Origin: Mactromeris polynyma
Taxonomy: Eukaryota; Mollusca; Bivalvia; Venerida; Mactridae
Length of the DNA stretch: 64,000 nucleotides
Assembly (NCBI GenBank): GCA_032209605.1
Contig: JASFXZ010000001.1
Location: 17,502,256 to 17,566,255, forward strand
Reading direction: 5' to 3'
Below the pieces are notes generated by a model. The model was not told where the DNA came from, searched no databases, and saw only the letters and a program-made list of their open reading frames with translations. Every line of letters begins with the position of its first letter. Positions within the stretch are counted from its first letter, which is position 1. Positions 48,301 through 59,259 of the stretch are shown here, piece after piece. The position numbers were made by a program, and so were the translations under genes.

Positions 48301-50145
48301 GTGGTCATTGTACGAATAGTGATAGTTGTGACGTCACTACCGGATATTGTGACTCAGGATGCCAACTTGGTTATCTGAAACCACTGTGTGCAAAATGTAA
48401 GTGCTATATAGGTGGTACAGATGGGACGTTTGAGTAAACATTTCCTTCGCGTTTACATACAGAAGCTAGATGTTACCTGTGTATTTAGTGGTTAGGACTG
48501 CTAACCGCTCCCGTGAAAGGGAGCATATCTTTTACGTCATTTATGTCTCCCGGTAGTTACGCAAATATTATAAAAAATGATGCAGATTATGAATCAATCG
48601 TTGGTGCAACACACTCAGTTACAATAAATGTACATTGCGTTAACTTCTTTGGTTTAACATTATATGCTATCACCCTACATGAGATCTGATATTTATATAA
48701 TAACGGTACACCTATCTACTGTTCTTTGGTTCATCTAATCATGAGAAAAAATCGTAAGCTTGAAAAAGGAAAATATGAGAGATGGCGTTCTCGAGAGAGT
48801 GCGCCGAACTCCTGATTTGAAGATATTGGGTTCGATGCCCACACAATCCGCGAGATGGTGCGTTTGTCTGTTTAAAACACAGTAAACAGTAATGTAAGAG
48901 CATTTATATTTAAAATATGATTCACTACCGATAGATAGAAATGAATTAGTTTAAAGTAACAATTCTCTGATGAGGGTGTCGATGTGTCATGTGACAGTGT
49001 TTATTTCAGTTTGCCAGGATGGGTTTTACGGTGTAAATTGTTCCAAGTGTGGTGTATGTGACGCTGGCACAACATGTGACCCAATGACAGGAATATGTCC
49101 TGCTGGTTGTGGCTTTAACTACTTTGGAGATAAGTGCATGCAGAGTAGGTTTTATGTAGTAGGACATTATGATACTTCTAGCTGGTGTTTCATTTTACGA
49201 CTTAAAAATTACTTTACTTGTGGTTAACTTTTGACGTTTATTTATCGTACAAACGCCAATATTTGATTTACCTTTGGCTCTCATATTTATTTAACATTCG
49301 CTCAATGAGTTATCGCATCTTCGACAATTATACAATTTTACACAAACGAAGGTAAAAAAGAGGTCGGACAGCGACCAACCATGTCCCGAATTTCATCTGT
49401 TTCGTTGCTTGAGGCACTTCGAGCACCAACTATAGTGACTATGGTGACTATGGTGACTATGGTGACTATGGTGATTATGGTGATTATGGTGACTATGGTG
49501 ACTATGGTGACTATGGTGACTATGGTGACTATGGTGAACTATGGTGAACTATGGTGAACTATGGTGACTATGGTGACTATGGTGACTATGGTGACTATGG
49601 TTGATGATACAATTCAGTCTGGTCTGGTTACCTCTTGGAAATTGGAAGTTTAAATACTATATATAGGTGTTCCGAACATTAACTATGGTTCAACCACCGA
49701 TTTAGTTAGGTTGAACTATAGTCGATATTCGGATAACTTCTATAGGGTTTTCAACTCTCCAAATTCTAAGAGTGGCCAGAGTAACTAGACCATAGATGAA
49801 CTAGACTGAGTTATCCTCCAACCATAGTCACCGTAGTCAGTGTTCGAACTACCTCATGTTTGTGTAATATGCTGGACACTTGGATTTTAGTATTGGATTA
49901 TTTTTTCAGTTGCACCGTTTGCTGACGAGAACGGACCGCAGCTGGCTATATTTCTTGGTGTTATGATAACAACCGTGTCATTGATTATGATTTTAGTGGT
50001 GTTTTGCCTAGTTTTAATATGGCGACGAGAATACCTGCTAGACTTATCTGAAACAAGTGATGGCTCGATAAACGATAAGTCGAACCTTAGAAAAACAACC
50101 ATTTTATGTGATGATGCGGATAGTGAAACGACAGTGTTTTTGTAA
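39326..50145 (+). CDS. Type I receptor: EGF, fucolectin-like domain, seven EGF repeats, TM
   Basis: Twelve exons: 39326-39386, 39665-39811, 41557-41754, 43101-43295, 44531-44668, 45363-45497, 46130-46267, 47248-47385, 47727-47861, 48259-48396, 49010-49144, 49910-50145. They join to 597 residues with every internal junction in phase 1. Exon 1 is a signal peptide (MNSSEISKYWILLITVVVNS). Exons 2 and 5-11 each encode one 8-cysteine MEGF-type EGF repeat (for example CSPGWTGAGC). Exons 3-4 form a lectin-like F5/8C or fucolectin-type domain (NVAYGR, FAVDNNIDT, WWSLTLDH, AKYLRVV, VNICDLQM). Residues 531-557 form a transmembrane helix before a 40-residue tail. MEGF-type receptors bind apoptotic or microbial surfaces and lectin domains bind fucosylated glycans, so a phagocytic or immune receptor is plausible; this is inference. 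The 41754-43101 intron has no feature of note. I do not recognise a named orthologue. Confidence 0.88.
40472..40715. repeat. Dispersed repeat family X, copy 3
   Basis: TTTCGGCGCAGTCGTACTAA, TTGCATATCAGTGTTGTG, TTAACCACCAAGGC and GTGACCAGTAATCGTAACAT, in the same order as copies at 14628 and 17497. It lies in intron 2 of the receptor gene. Confidence 0.7.
43560..43745 (+). repeat. Dispersed repeat family Y, copy 2
   Basis: CACCTCCTCAAACACCTTAT, TTTCTCCGGAGGTCTGTG and GAGAGGCATTGTCTTATATA align with copies at 3060, 52590, 59150 and 61895. It lies in an intron of the receptor gene; overlapping open frames are repeat-derived. Confidence 0.7.
44770..45060. mobile_element. Inverted-repeat element, about 290 bp
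   Basis: Ends resemble each other in inverted orientation (CAGAGGCGCG at left; on the other strand ATAGAGGCACGCGCG at right). The centre is a palindrome (CAAAATGGCGCCC and GGACGCCATTTTG). It lies in a receptor intron, directly left of the P2 MITE. Confidence 0.5.
45086..45232. mobile_element. Pogo-like MITE family P2, copy 2
   Basis: Starts CAGTAAAAGCTCCAC after TA, contains AATAATAAGACCACCTCAAT, and ends with GAGGTTTTACA. More decayed than the copy at 19804. Confidence 0.7.
45574..45711. repeat. 68 bp tandem duplication
   Basis: The block starting GAGTTTCAAATGTTTCGCGC is repeated 68 bp later, with TGTAACTGTACACG and TTATCCTGTAAAACTC in both copies. Confidence 0.9.
46479..46945. repeat. Satellite of 18 and 21 bp units
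   Basis: About two dozen units of AAGGTGTACTCATATATT, many with an added ACT. Unit lengths are multiples of three, so long frames (Tyr-Ser-Tyr-Ile-Lys-Val) run through, but this is intron sequence between EGF exons 4 and 5. Confidence 0.95.
48482..48900 (+). mobile_element. tRNA-derived SINE remnants
   Basis: AGTGGTTAGGACTGCTAACC near 48488 and, separately, GGCGTTCTCGAGAGAGTGCG with B-box-like TTGGGTTCGATGCCC near 48783-48840. Both have tRNA-like control boxes without an intact tRNA. Receptor intron. Confidence 0.45.
49437..49602. repeat. 9 bp tandem repeat
   Basis: GGTGACTAT repeated about 17 times with three GGTGAACTAT variants. Receptor intron before the transmembrane exon. Confidence 0.95.
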
Positions 50146-50296
50146 ACTATAAAACAACTTGAGTATAAAAGATTTTTGCATTTCATGCATTATGTGGATA
50201 TGTTTATAATTCAGTATGGGTTTAGACAGTTTATATAACATGCAATTGTGACGGGCAGTTAGCTTTGTACATTTTATTTAGGTGTCAAGACAATGA

Positions 50297-50342
50297 AATA
50301 AAAAAATATATTACTCATAATACAATATTTCAAGTGAATAAA
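50297..50342 (+). terminator. Polyadenylation signals of the receptor gene
   Basis: AATAAA at 50297-50302 and again at 50337-50342, 152 and 192 bp past the stop codon. Confidence 0.6.
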
Positions 50343-50870
50343 CCCGTTTATTTATAAAATAATTTCTCATAATGATATTATTTTGACTGTCTTTCATGCC
50401 GATATATTATGTCCCTTTTAGTACGGACATTCGAGCGTGATTTTGTTCCGACTAAATGCTTTTGATATTTCAAGAATTAAATCCCATTTACTACGAGTTA
50501 AATGTATATACTATTTTGTGGCTAGTCTATTTGAAAGCCCTGAAGCTTTCCGTTTAAATTGTTTTTATTTGTTGATTTGGAAACGATAGTTTTTGTTTTT
50601 CTTTAAGAAATCATTGACGCGACTGCTCCGTAAATTTGCTACTATATATATTTTATAATATATGAACGATAGTAATAATTACTTCGAAGAACTGAATTGT
50701 GCATGCTGTTACAAACGCTTACAATCGGTATTTTTAAGTTTGCAAAGACAGTAACATTTTTATGTTTTATATAACATAAGAATATTTCATGAATCTTATA
50801 TGTTGTTTAAGGCCTTCATTGTTTACCATGTGTGAATAAGTTAACTTCAAGTCTGCTTTCTCCCTCCCAG

Positions 50871-51013
50871 CAACATCAGTCAGTGACAATAACATGGACT
50901 TCAAAGACAAGAAATATGTGTCAACTAGTGTTTATCGTATTAGTTACACGTCACAACGCCAGAAGGGCTTGCCTTACAGACAATTTAACACTACTTACGC
51001 TCCTAACGCCTGA
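50871..51013 (+). other. Possible alternative terminal exon of the receptor
   Basis: A very strong acceptor (CTGCTTTCTCCCTCCCAG) is followed by an open frame of 46 codons ending TGA, entered in phase 1, the same phase as every other exon of the receptor upstream. The sequence is hydrophilic and Tyr/Ser-rich (DFKDKKYVSTSVYRISYTSQ). Joined to the last EGF exon it would skip the transmembrane exon. No domain recognised. Confidence 0.3.
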
Positions 51014-51179
51014 TGAAACAAACATGGTTCTATACAGTGACCTGTCAGCTGGATATCTTCGGGATATGTTATAAGTATTAACCGGAGTAATAAATTTATT
51101 AAAGTACGACATCATAACATAAGAAATGACCACCGAATCATAGGATGAAATATAAACAAGCTCAGGACGCAAAATAAGT

Positions 51180-52260
51180 TCATTTGTGTTTAGTCTTTAA
51201 ACATATTAAGTAACTGAATTTGTTGAGCAAGTTTATCTTACATACGTACACATTGTATTAAATGACTAGTATCTTACATATGTGAATTACATGAGGATTA
51301 TATAGCTTGATTTTATCGGGTATGTGTAAGAATATAACTTTATGAGCAAATGGTTTGATATGCCAGTTATGTTTTGAAATGTAATTTAAATAAAGTAGAC
51401 TGTCATCTTAACAAAAATCAGCATAAACATTTTCACCGTATTCTATGATATATTCATTAATTAAATAGGTTTTTATTATTATTTTTTACATTCTAAGAAA
51501 ACAACTATAAACGACTTATCTCAAAGGAAGTTTGGATTGTTCAATAGGGAACTAATTCATGGTCCGTTCTTTGTTTACGTTATGTTGATGAAACTTACAA
51601 AGCCAAACTTCTCCATCCATTTGATATTTCTTTCATAAAGGGACGTTTAAGTATTCGATTCGCTGCGCATGTTCATTCAATTTTGACATCAAAAATACTG
51701 AAACATGTTGTGTATACATTGTACAATGTAGTCTTATCTAATCTAATATTACTAGATCTACATATGTATAATTATTTACTATGCATTGAAAATGCAGCTT
51801 TTGAGACGCTAACAAAATATAAAGCGTTGTGTTACAGGATTGTTACGATTGCACGTGCGTGATTTCACAAATTCAAAACAAAATGTAAACTCAAAAACTA
51901 GATATAGTATCAACTTGTATATCCAACATACTATTCGGTCAACTGATTGCAATATAAATATTTTAAATGTCATTCATTAAAAAGATTATTTAAGTGTTGG
52001 TCACTATATTCTGTTGCTGAAACACTTATTGTGCCGTTATGTGTTAAATACGAAATAAAAAATAAGCAAATCATGAATGCAATCTCGACGCTTTCTCTCG
52101 TACAGTTTTACATGGATCATATTGCAAAACAGTAGTATAGTGTGATGTGTCCGGATATCTTCGTTAGTTCTTCTGTTTATTCAAAATGACATTGTTTACC
52201 TGAATATCAGTTTATTATTTATGTTCTACTATTTAAATGCATTTTAAAGAATGTGACTGC
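51180..52260. other. Intergenic, nothing supported
   Basis: AT-rich, stops in all frames; a 62-codon frame at 51947-52135 has no support. Confidence 0.4.
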
Positions 52261-52265
52261 TATTT

Positions 52266-52430
52266 TGTCACGATGAGTGTAAGATGTTGTCACGATGAGT
52301 GTAAGATGTTGTCACGATGAGTGTAAGATGTTGTCACGATGAGTGTAAGATGTTGTCACGATGAGTGTAAGATGTTGTCACGATGAGTGTAAGATGTTGT
52401 CACGATGAGTGTAAGATGTTGTTCTGATGT
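52266..52430. repeat. 22 bp tandem repeat, 7.5 copies
   Basis: Head-to-tail TTGTCACGATGAGTGTAAGA-TG units, almost identical, with no spacers. Confidence 0.97.
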
Positions 52431-52589
52431 GTGTTAACTTTATGGGAATTTTTATTAGGCAACGTTTATATTCCCCGATGCCGTAATTACGTCGTACCAC
52501 CCATCTTTTCTAAATGTAATGCTGATGAATAACAAGCTGCTATGAAATGAGTATTCATCCATAAACCCCCCTGTTTGTCCTCTTTGAGT

Positions 52590-52775
52590 CTCCTTAGTTA
52601 TCCCATATGGGCGGTTAGGTATTTCATTGCGCCACTGTTCCCTACGACTTTACCCTTGCACCTCCTCAAATGTCTTATGTTTTAATAAATGTTTTACCCG
52701 GAGGTCGGTGAGGAGAGGCATTGTCTTGTGTATGTGGCGCTCCCTGTATCAACTTATTCTCTCTCTTTCACTTTA
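52590..52775 (+). repeat. Dispersed repeat family Y, copy 3
   Basis: CACCTCCTCAAATGTCTTAT, CCGGAGGTCGGTGAGGAGA and GGCATTGTCTTGTGTATG match the other family Y copies. Confidence 0.7.
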
Positions 52776-52956
52776 AGTTATTTAGTAACCCTTAGTTATT
52801 CGCTTCCCTCTTAACTTAGTATGAGTACATCATTATTAAACTAACATAGCTGTCGATTTTTTCGTCATCTTATCAAATGCATAGGTGCAAGAACAACTTT
52901 TTTGCATAGTAGTTTGGAGAGAAAATTTAAAACAAATGTGCATGTAATAATCTATA

Positions 52957-53129
52957 CAGTCGGACCTCGTTTATTCGACAACTTTTAATCCGAATACACG
53001 GTATCATCCGAAATAAATATAAGGTCCCGATATATCTTCTTATGCACGTTGAAATGGGTGATTCGAAACCATGTATTATTCGACCTGAAGTTTCGGACCC
53101 GACTAATTCGAATGAACTAGGTCCGACTG
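52957..53129. mobile_element. Pogo-like MITE family P1, copy 3
   Basis: A 173 bp element starts CAGTCGGACCTCGTTTATTC and ends AGGTCCGACTG, flanked by TA on each side (52955-52956, 53130-53131). It is the best-preserved of the three copies. It ends 37 bp before the start codon of the Reeler gene. Confidence 0.9.
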
Positions 53130-53166
53130 TATGTGGTTTGTTTTAAGATTCGGATGCTGCATAAAG

Positions 53167-56100
53167 ATGGATGGTGCAATAAGTCTTCACGTTGTAATCG
53201 TATATAGCACGATAATGTCGTGCATGTCCTATAGTTATGGACCGCCGGCGACGGAACACGTTTGTCGGGAAATGTTTCCTGAAGGCCACCATGTCGATTC
53301 ACAGACAAGAGATCCACCGTATGAAATAGATCTGTCGCAGAACACGTACACACCATGGGATAATTTGGAAGGTATATTATTAATTCAAATATCAAAGCGA
53401 TATCACGAATTCACTACGCTTAAACCATTCATCTTTTTATTACCAATTGTCAATATCGTTAAACTTCATGGTTTTAACTAGGTGCTGAATATCAAGGGTC
53501 CGTTGGATTATTTTAAAATTGACCCTTCAGTCTGAATCCTTATGGTCAAAATGGGCCTCTTTGGAAATTGAAAACTCCCTAAAGTTCGAATGAGGCCCGA
53601 TGTTTTCCGAAAAGTCCCTATAGGCTGTGCACGTATGATAGCAGACAAAGTTAACCCAAATACTATACATTGAAATACTTACTGTGTTTTAAAACCTTTG
53701 TACTATTACACTGTGAAAGTCATCCTTACCATTGTCTTCACTATAATAGTTTCAGTAAAAGTGACGAAGCCTGACGAATACTTTCGTGGATTTTTCCTCC
53801 AAGTTAGACGAGCCAACTGCAGTCATCCCTTTCAACATGAACCATTGGGAACATTTACTGTAAACCAGGCGGACAGCTCTCTCATTAAGACACTTTCTTG
53901 TCTCAATAACATCCGGGTAATTGCTGCATTAATAGTTTTATTAAAACTTTAATAAACTTCCAATATTTGCCGTCTTTGAAAATCATTTGCTTGTGATACA
54001 CGTATCAATTAAGGGTATGTCGATGGGCCGTTTATATTTTATATCTTGTTTAGAACGTTTTGGCTATACATGTACTTAGATTTTTCGATAAGAAAACTAT
54101 TCCGACATATGAGCCGAGCGAGTCGGTGCTAATATTGGCTTGTCGATTGAGGTATCGCATATATATATAAAGCAATTTCATATGTTCTACTTAAGGCAAT
54201 GCGATCGTTTTTCATTTGCCCAACATCGCACTCTTACTGAATAATTATATCAATATACTGTTACAAATCAAAAGGTGACATTTCTCATCTGATCATAAAC
54301 TTCTCTTAATGGAGAAATGTATTCAACAGTTGGGAAATTACGCGTAAGAATTACAACCGCCCTTAACTATATAGACGTATAAACAATGTCATAACGAGCT
54401 GGTATGGTTACAGGTGCATGGCCCTAGGTTGATACGATGTATCTAGCAACGATTTAACGCCTGTCGCACAAAGGTTACATGTTAATTGTGTGATTAGTGA
54501 TGCACTTAAAGCTATCCTTGTATCTGTGACAGTTAATTATCACAGAATGCTAAATGGCATATAAGTGCAGCTTAAGTAACTTATTTTTCATGCATTTTAC
54601 ATTAGTGCATATAATTATCTGTAGCCAATTGTATAAATATAGACTAACTTTAACATGAGGTTACCTGTAATTTCGCTCAGTTTGATTGGCTCATTACTTG
54701 GCCAAACTGCATTTCAACCAATCAAATCGAGTTTAAAGTATTGATAATAAAAAACAGTGTTGTTGTAACTTGGTGGTTGTTGAACCACAATAATACATAA
54801 TTATTACATTGTAGTATCAAGTTATAAACAAATTATGGGGTAATGTAGAGACATATCACTTCGGACTATACCAGTCACAAAATTTCATTTCCAGAGCGCT
54901 GTATCACACAAGACAAACATGAGCTTAAGCAAGGCAGTAATAAAATGGAACGCTCCGGCTGCCATGATAGGTCACATGTACTTTGTGTAAGTATCAACAT
55001 ATTTCATATTACAATTAATGAAAGCACGGAACTCTTGTTGATGTCCTGATTTCATATTAGACATATAAGTCTCCCATGGCCGAGTGGTTAAGGCATCCGC
55101 CTTGGGAGCGGGATGTCGAAGGTTCGAATCCAGGGAGGGGTCTGTTATGATATGGCCGGTTGGTGAGTCGCCAACTAGTTAAGTAATGGTTACCGTGTGC
55201 CTACCTGCCGGTTGCCTGGCATTAAAGGATAGGAATTGGGAAGTTAATGTGCTCAGAAAGAAGGTGTCTCATCAGTCAGAAATGGCTGGCCCTTTAAATA
55301 GGGATGACACTATAATAAATAAACACTTCACTTTTTATAAGACAAATTACTATGAATATCTGAACAAAATATAACGATTCAACCTGCCTCGCACACATCT
55401 TTACCTTGAATTTAAGGTTGAGCATATCCCTTTTTGAAAATTTTGTCTGTCTAGCGTTTTCTGATCAATAAATAAAAGAACAACTTGGAAATGTAATGCA
55501 CCCATGAAGAGTGCGTTTATTCAATTTTCGCTCCTGTTATGTCCTTAAATTATGCAAATGATATTGAAATGAGATTTATAGCAGTTGTGTATTTTTTAGT
55601 ATAGTTTGTAGTTAAATAATACAATGTTTGCCTGAACACCCTGCTCGCGATTATTTGTCTGAAAATACCCGTAAAGTGCTAATAAATCGATGATACAATC
55701 AAAGGACTGAAGGTCCTGGCAGGCGCTTCCAATGCAAGACTGCCATTTTCCATATAATTGTATTAGAAATTAATACGCGACTATTCGGGTAAACTCATTC
55801 GCCAATAATGACAAAAATAAACCAGAAAAGCCGTTTATATCAAGACTAACAATTGATATATCAGTCATTATACTCATCAAATTTGTAATATAATCAGAGA
55901 ACTTTACATGTACTATTTTCTTGAGACGATGAATATGGCGGTACTTCGAGTAGATCATCCGGTTGACGATGATAGCAATGAGACGCTGACGCTAACTCAA
56001 AAAGGCAGTTCATGCTACTTGTTTTAGTGACTTTTATGCTTACCTCTAAATACACCTGCCTACATTGGTCAACTTCGAAATATCTCCCATTCGAACGTTG

Positions 56101-56621
56101 TTCACATGTGTTGCATGTACAACGTACAGAATATAGCAACCCCAACACTTGAAAATCCATGGAAGATTATGTTTACCATATTACGGATGAGCTAGAGGGC
56201 GCCTTTTATCTTATACACTAAAATCGTCTACTTTTGTTCATTCAAATCACAATATCTTGAAAGCGTACATATTAAATAGTAAAAGTAAAGATGATATTTC
56301 ACAGGTTAATACTGAATTCAATCTTGCACCAATCAGAATGTGTAGTATTTCTATTTCAGGGCCACCATCGTAAAGGAACAAGACATATTCTGGACTGATG
56401 TAAGGTCACAGTTTGTTACACAAAGTGGAAAGGACGATCAGTCATATGAATACTGTCCAATGAGAAAGTTGATAGACCCACCACATGTCAACACCACACC
56501 AAAACCTGATGAACCAACACCAGAACCTGGTAAAGGAACAACAACAGAACGTAACGCTGGATCACATAGTGTGCCTATTGTCTATCTTACCATTGTTTGT
56601 ATCAGTCTAACATTTGTATGA
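53167..56621 (+). CDS. Reeler-domain secreted or GPI-anchored protein
   Basis: Four exons: 53167-53371, 53756-53916, 54895-54986, 56360-56621, joining in frame to 239 residues. The N-terminus has a signal peptide (MDGAISLHVVIVYSTIMSCM). The Reeler domain follows: GPPATEHVCREMFPEGH, PYEI, TYTPWDNLEV, FRGFFLQVR, GTFTV, KTLSC, the core AVIKWNAPA and FVATIVKEQDIFW. A Thr/Pro-rich stalk and a hydrophobic C-terminus (VPIVYLTIVCISLTFV) with no cytoplasmic tail suggest a GPI anchor. Reeler proteins include insect defence proteins and the N-terminal part of ferric-reductase-like proteins; a defence role is possible but unproven. An in-frame ATG at 53131 coincides with the edge of a MITE, so 53167, directly before the signal peptide, is preferred. 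Introns carry a tRNA-derived SINE. AATAAA lies at 56913-56918. Confidence 0.88.
55069..55345 (+). mobile_element. tRNA-derived SINE
   Basis: The head looks like a tRNA: CTCCCATGGCCGAGTGGTTA (A box) and GGTTCGAATCC (B box). Stems of the T arm and acceptor do not pair properly, and a 200 bp body with TACCTGCCGGTTGCCTGGCA and an AT-rich tail (AATAAATAAA) follows. This is a SINE, not a working tRNA gene. It lies in intron 3 of the Reeler gene. Confidence 0.75.
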
Positions 56622-56929
56622 ATATAACCAGTCTTTCCCTTACCAAATAAGTGACCAAAACCCGGAGTTAAAGAGCGTGGTATTGACACCGGGTTAAAAG
56701 TGGGTCATTTAGCTTACCGACCAGGGCTCGTATTACAGAAGCATCTTAAGTGAATCTTAAATATTTTCACTTAAATTCAAAACTTCAAATGGATGTACAT
56801 GTAATTCCAAAACCACATTAAAACTGTTACGCTTTTTAAGGGTAATGACAACAACTTATTAATACTATTCATTTATCACTTATGATTTGACCATATACTA
56901 GCCTGTATGTTAAATAAACCAGTTGTGGA

Positions 56930-57300
56930 CAATGTAATTTTAAGGAAATATGGGTTTTCCAGAGAAAAAAACCCTACAAAAAACACAGTTTTAACCAACT
57001 AAGTGGGTTTTTTCTGAGTTAATGTGGGTTTTTTAGCACACTTCTCCGGAAGTGGGTTTGTATTGGTTTAAAGTGTTTTGAGGCATAAAACACATAATTT
57101 TTCCAGAGAAGCGAGTTAAAAAAACCTGCTTAAAACCCACTTCTTGATAAGTTGGTTTAAGCTGGTTCTAAAACCCGCTTGAACCATTTTTAATCTCACT
57201 TATTTCCAAATAGACTCGCTTAAAACCCACATTGTTTTCCAAAAAAACCCAGAAAAAATCACTTTTTAGTACAAACCCAGAAAAAAAACACTTTTCATTT
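56930..57300. repeat. Low-complexity imperfect inverted repeat
   Basis: The words GTGGGTTTTTT and AAAACCCAC recur in both orientations, with AGTTGGTTTAAGCTGGTT in the middle, giving a self-complementary stretch. Origin unknown. Confidence 0.5.
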
Positions 57301-57411
57301 GGGAGGGGTTGTTGGCATCATTGACCCTTATACATCATCTTGTATATATAGTATTTATAAACAATGTATGTACAGATACAAGTTTCAGTATTACAAATAA
57401 ATAATTTAGAC

Positions 57412-57579
57412 TTAATCGGAATTGTGTATGAATATCAATAATCGCATAGCTACAAGAGATATTCCATATTTACGCAAAATTCCCAGAGCATCTATGGTGC
57501 CAACTTCTAGCAATGTCAAACAAACTTCAGGAACACCTAACTCAGTAGCTGTAAATGCTAATAATGGAATATTGGACAT
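57412..57579 (-). other. Possible isolated exon with ankyrin-like character
   Basis: A minus-strand frame of 55 codons. An acceptor-like CGAATTCAG lies upstream near 57592, and the frame is open through it. The sequence IPLLAFTATELGVPEVCLTL then LEVGTIDAL resembles an ankyrin repeat helix pair. The remainder is less convincing. A pseudogene fragment or chance are alternatives. Confidence 0.25.
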
Positions 57580-57599
57580 ATGTGTCGAACGAAGCTGAA

Positions 57600-59140
57600 T
57601 TCGATAATAGAATACTCGAAGATTTCAATGGACATTGTGGTGAGAGTAACTTGCATACAATGTGTTATATTGATAAATGGTAAAGATGATTAGAACGTTC
57701 AATTTTCAACAATCAGACACTTGGATATAAGTATTTTGTTAAATGGTAAACAAATGTTTGTGTTGAAATGTATACGAATGTTCACACTTTGCAATTAAAA
57801 AACAGCATACTCTACATGCATGTAATATAAGACACTCGATCAGGCGGTTTGATGAACGGATCGAAGTATCTGAACAAACAGCCGAGGTTCTGGAGATGAA
57901 AGAAATCTCATATTACCGAACTTCTCCAACTACTAGAAGGTGGTCACTACTTCAGACACAAGTACTCAGCCAGTTAAGATATTATCGTACAATATGCGAC
58001 ATATAATAAGGACGATATATTCCTCTAGGAAAATAAACGAAAGGAGTACAATCGTACAAATTGGCAAATGCTTCATTTCACTCAATGAACATTTGTAAAA
58101 GAAATATTTGTTTGAACTAATATATGGATTGAACTGATTATTTTAAAAATATACACATATATCGATATATACGAATAACGTTTATAATGTATAATGACAA
58201 GCCTTATATTTTTTATATATTTTTTTCATTTATTACTTAACCCGTTTCACAAATATCATCGGGAGGTTTGTTATCTAGCAATAACGTCAAAAAAATGACA
58301 AAATGACGTAATATAAGCTAGTAGGTACATAGATACATATCTAACATGTGTTAAGAGTTGAAAATAAAAACACACATAGCAATGTAACAGTTACATTGCA
58401 AGCAGTTAAATGTTCAAAACATGATTTTATTATGGCATATTCAGTTTTTTTAAACAGTCAAGTATGTTTATTAGTAATCATACATGCTATGTATTAGGCA
58501 TACATGCACATATATAGTAATGTTAATATATTTACCTTTGGCTACAACGGAGAGCTAAGGGGTTGAAAGTAAGGATAAAGCAAAGCCAAATAAATAACAG
58601 TAAATTGACAGCACAAGCACCAACATATGGCACAAGCCACAAACGACATCAACACACAAACAATTAAATAAGAAATATCTTTAAATTATGGTCGGCGCTA
58701 ATTTGTTGCAGTCAGTTGGTTAAAATGTGTTGAACAACGTAAAAAAATGCCTAAATGTTACAACTGCCGGTCATTTAATTACTCTATATACTACAGAAGT
58801 TCCGATACATGAAAGGAGAGATCACTGCGTAGGAGACTGGATAAAAATAACTCCGTAGTGTGATTAGTCATAGACACAGTACAGTCTGTTTCAATCTAGT
58901 TCATCATTACTTATTGCATAAGTCGTGAACTCACACATTCATGTTAATAAACTTGTTACAACGCAAGTTATCTGATTGAAACAATATAAATGTTCGCGAC
59001 TGGTACATCAAACCAAAAAAGTCTTCTTAAAATTCCAACACCGGACAATTCCCGTAGGGATGACAAACAACACTACGTACTGGATAAATCTGGAAGGCAA
59101 ACACTACTATGTTCATCTGGTTCTCATACAACAATGTCAT
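57600..59140. other. Intergenic, nothing supported
   Basis: AT-rich; short frames near 58976-59220 overlap the edge of repeat family Y and lack domain support. Confidence 0.4.
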
Positions 59141-59149
59141 GTTATTTTC

Positions 59150-59250
59150 TCTCTCAAATGTTTGATGGACAGTTGTTTTTCCGGAGGTCTGTGGTAGGGG
59201 GCATTGTCTTACATGTATGAGGCGGTCCCTGTAGCAACTTATTCTGTATT
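59150..59250 (+). repeat. Dispersed repeat family Y, copy 4 (short)
   Basis: TTTTTCCGGAGGTCTGTGG, GGGCATTGTCTTACATGT and CGGTCCCTGTAGCAACTTAT. Only the right half of the family is present. Confidence 0.65.
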
Positions 59251-59259
59251 CTATTCTGA

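Noticed and set aside
52266..52430. CRISPR-like array
   Set aside because: Units are head-to-tail with no spacers; an ordinary 22 bp tandem repeat in a eukaryotic genome.
55069..55150. tRNA gene (Ser/Leu-like D arm, possible TGG anticodon)
   Set aside because: T stem and acceptor stem do not pair and a SINE body with AT-rich tail follows; called as a SINE.
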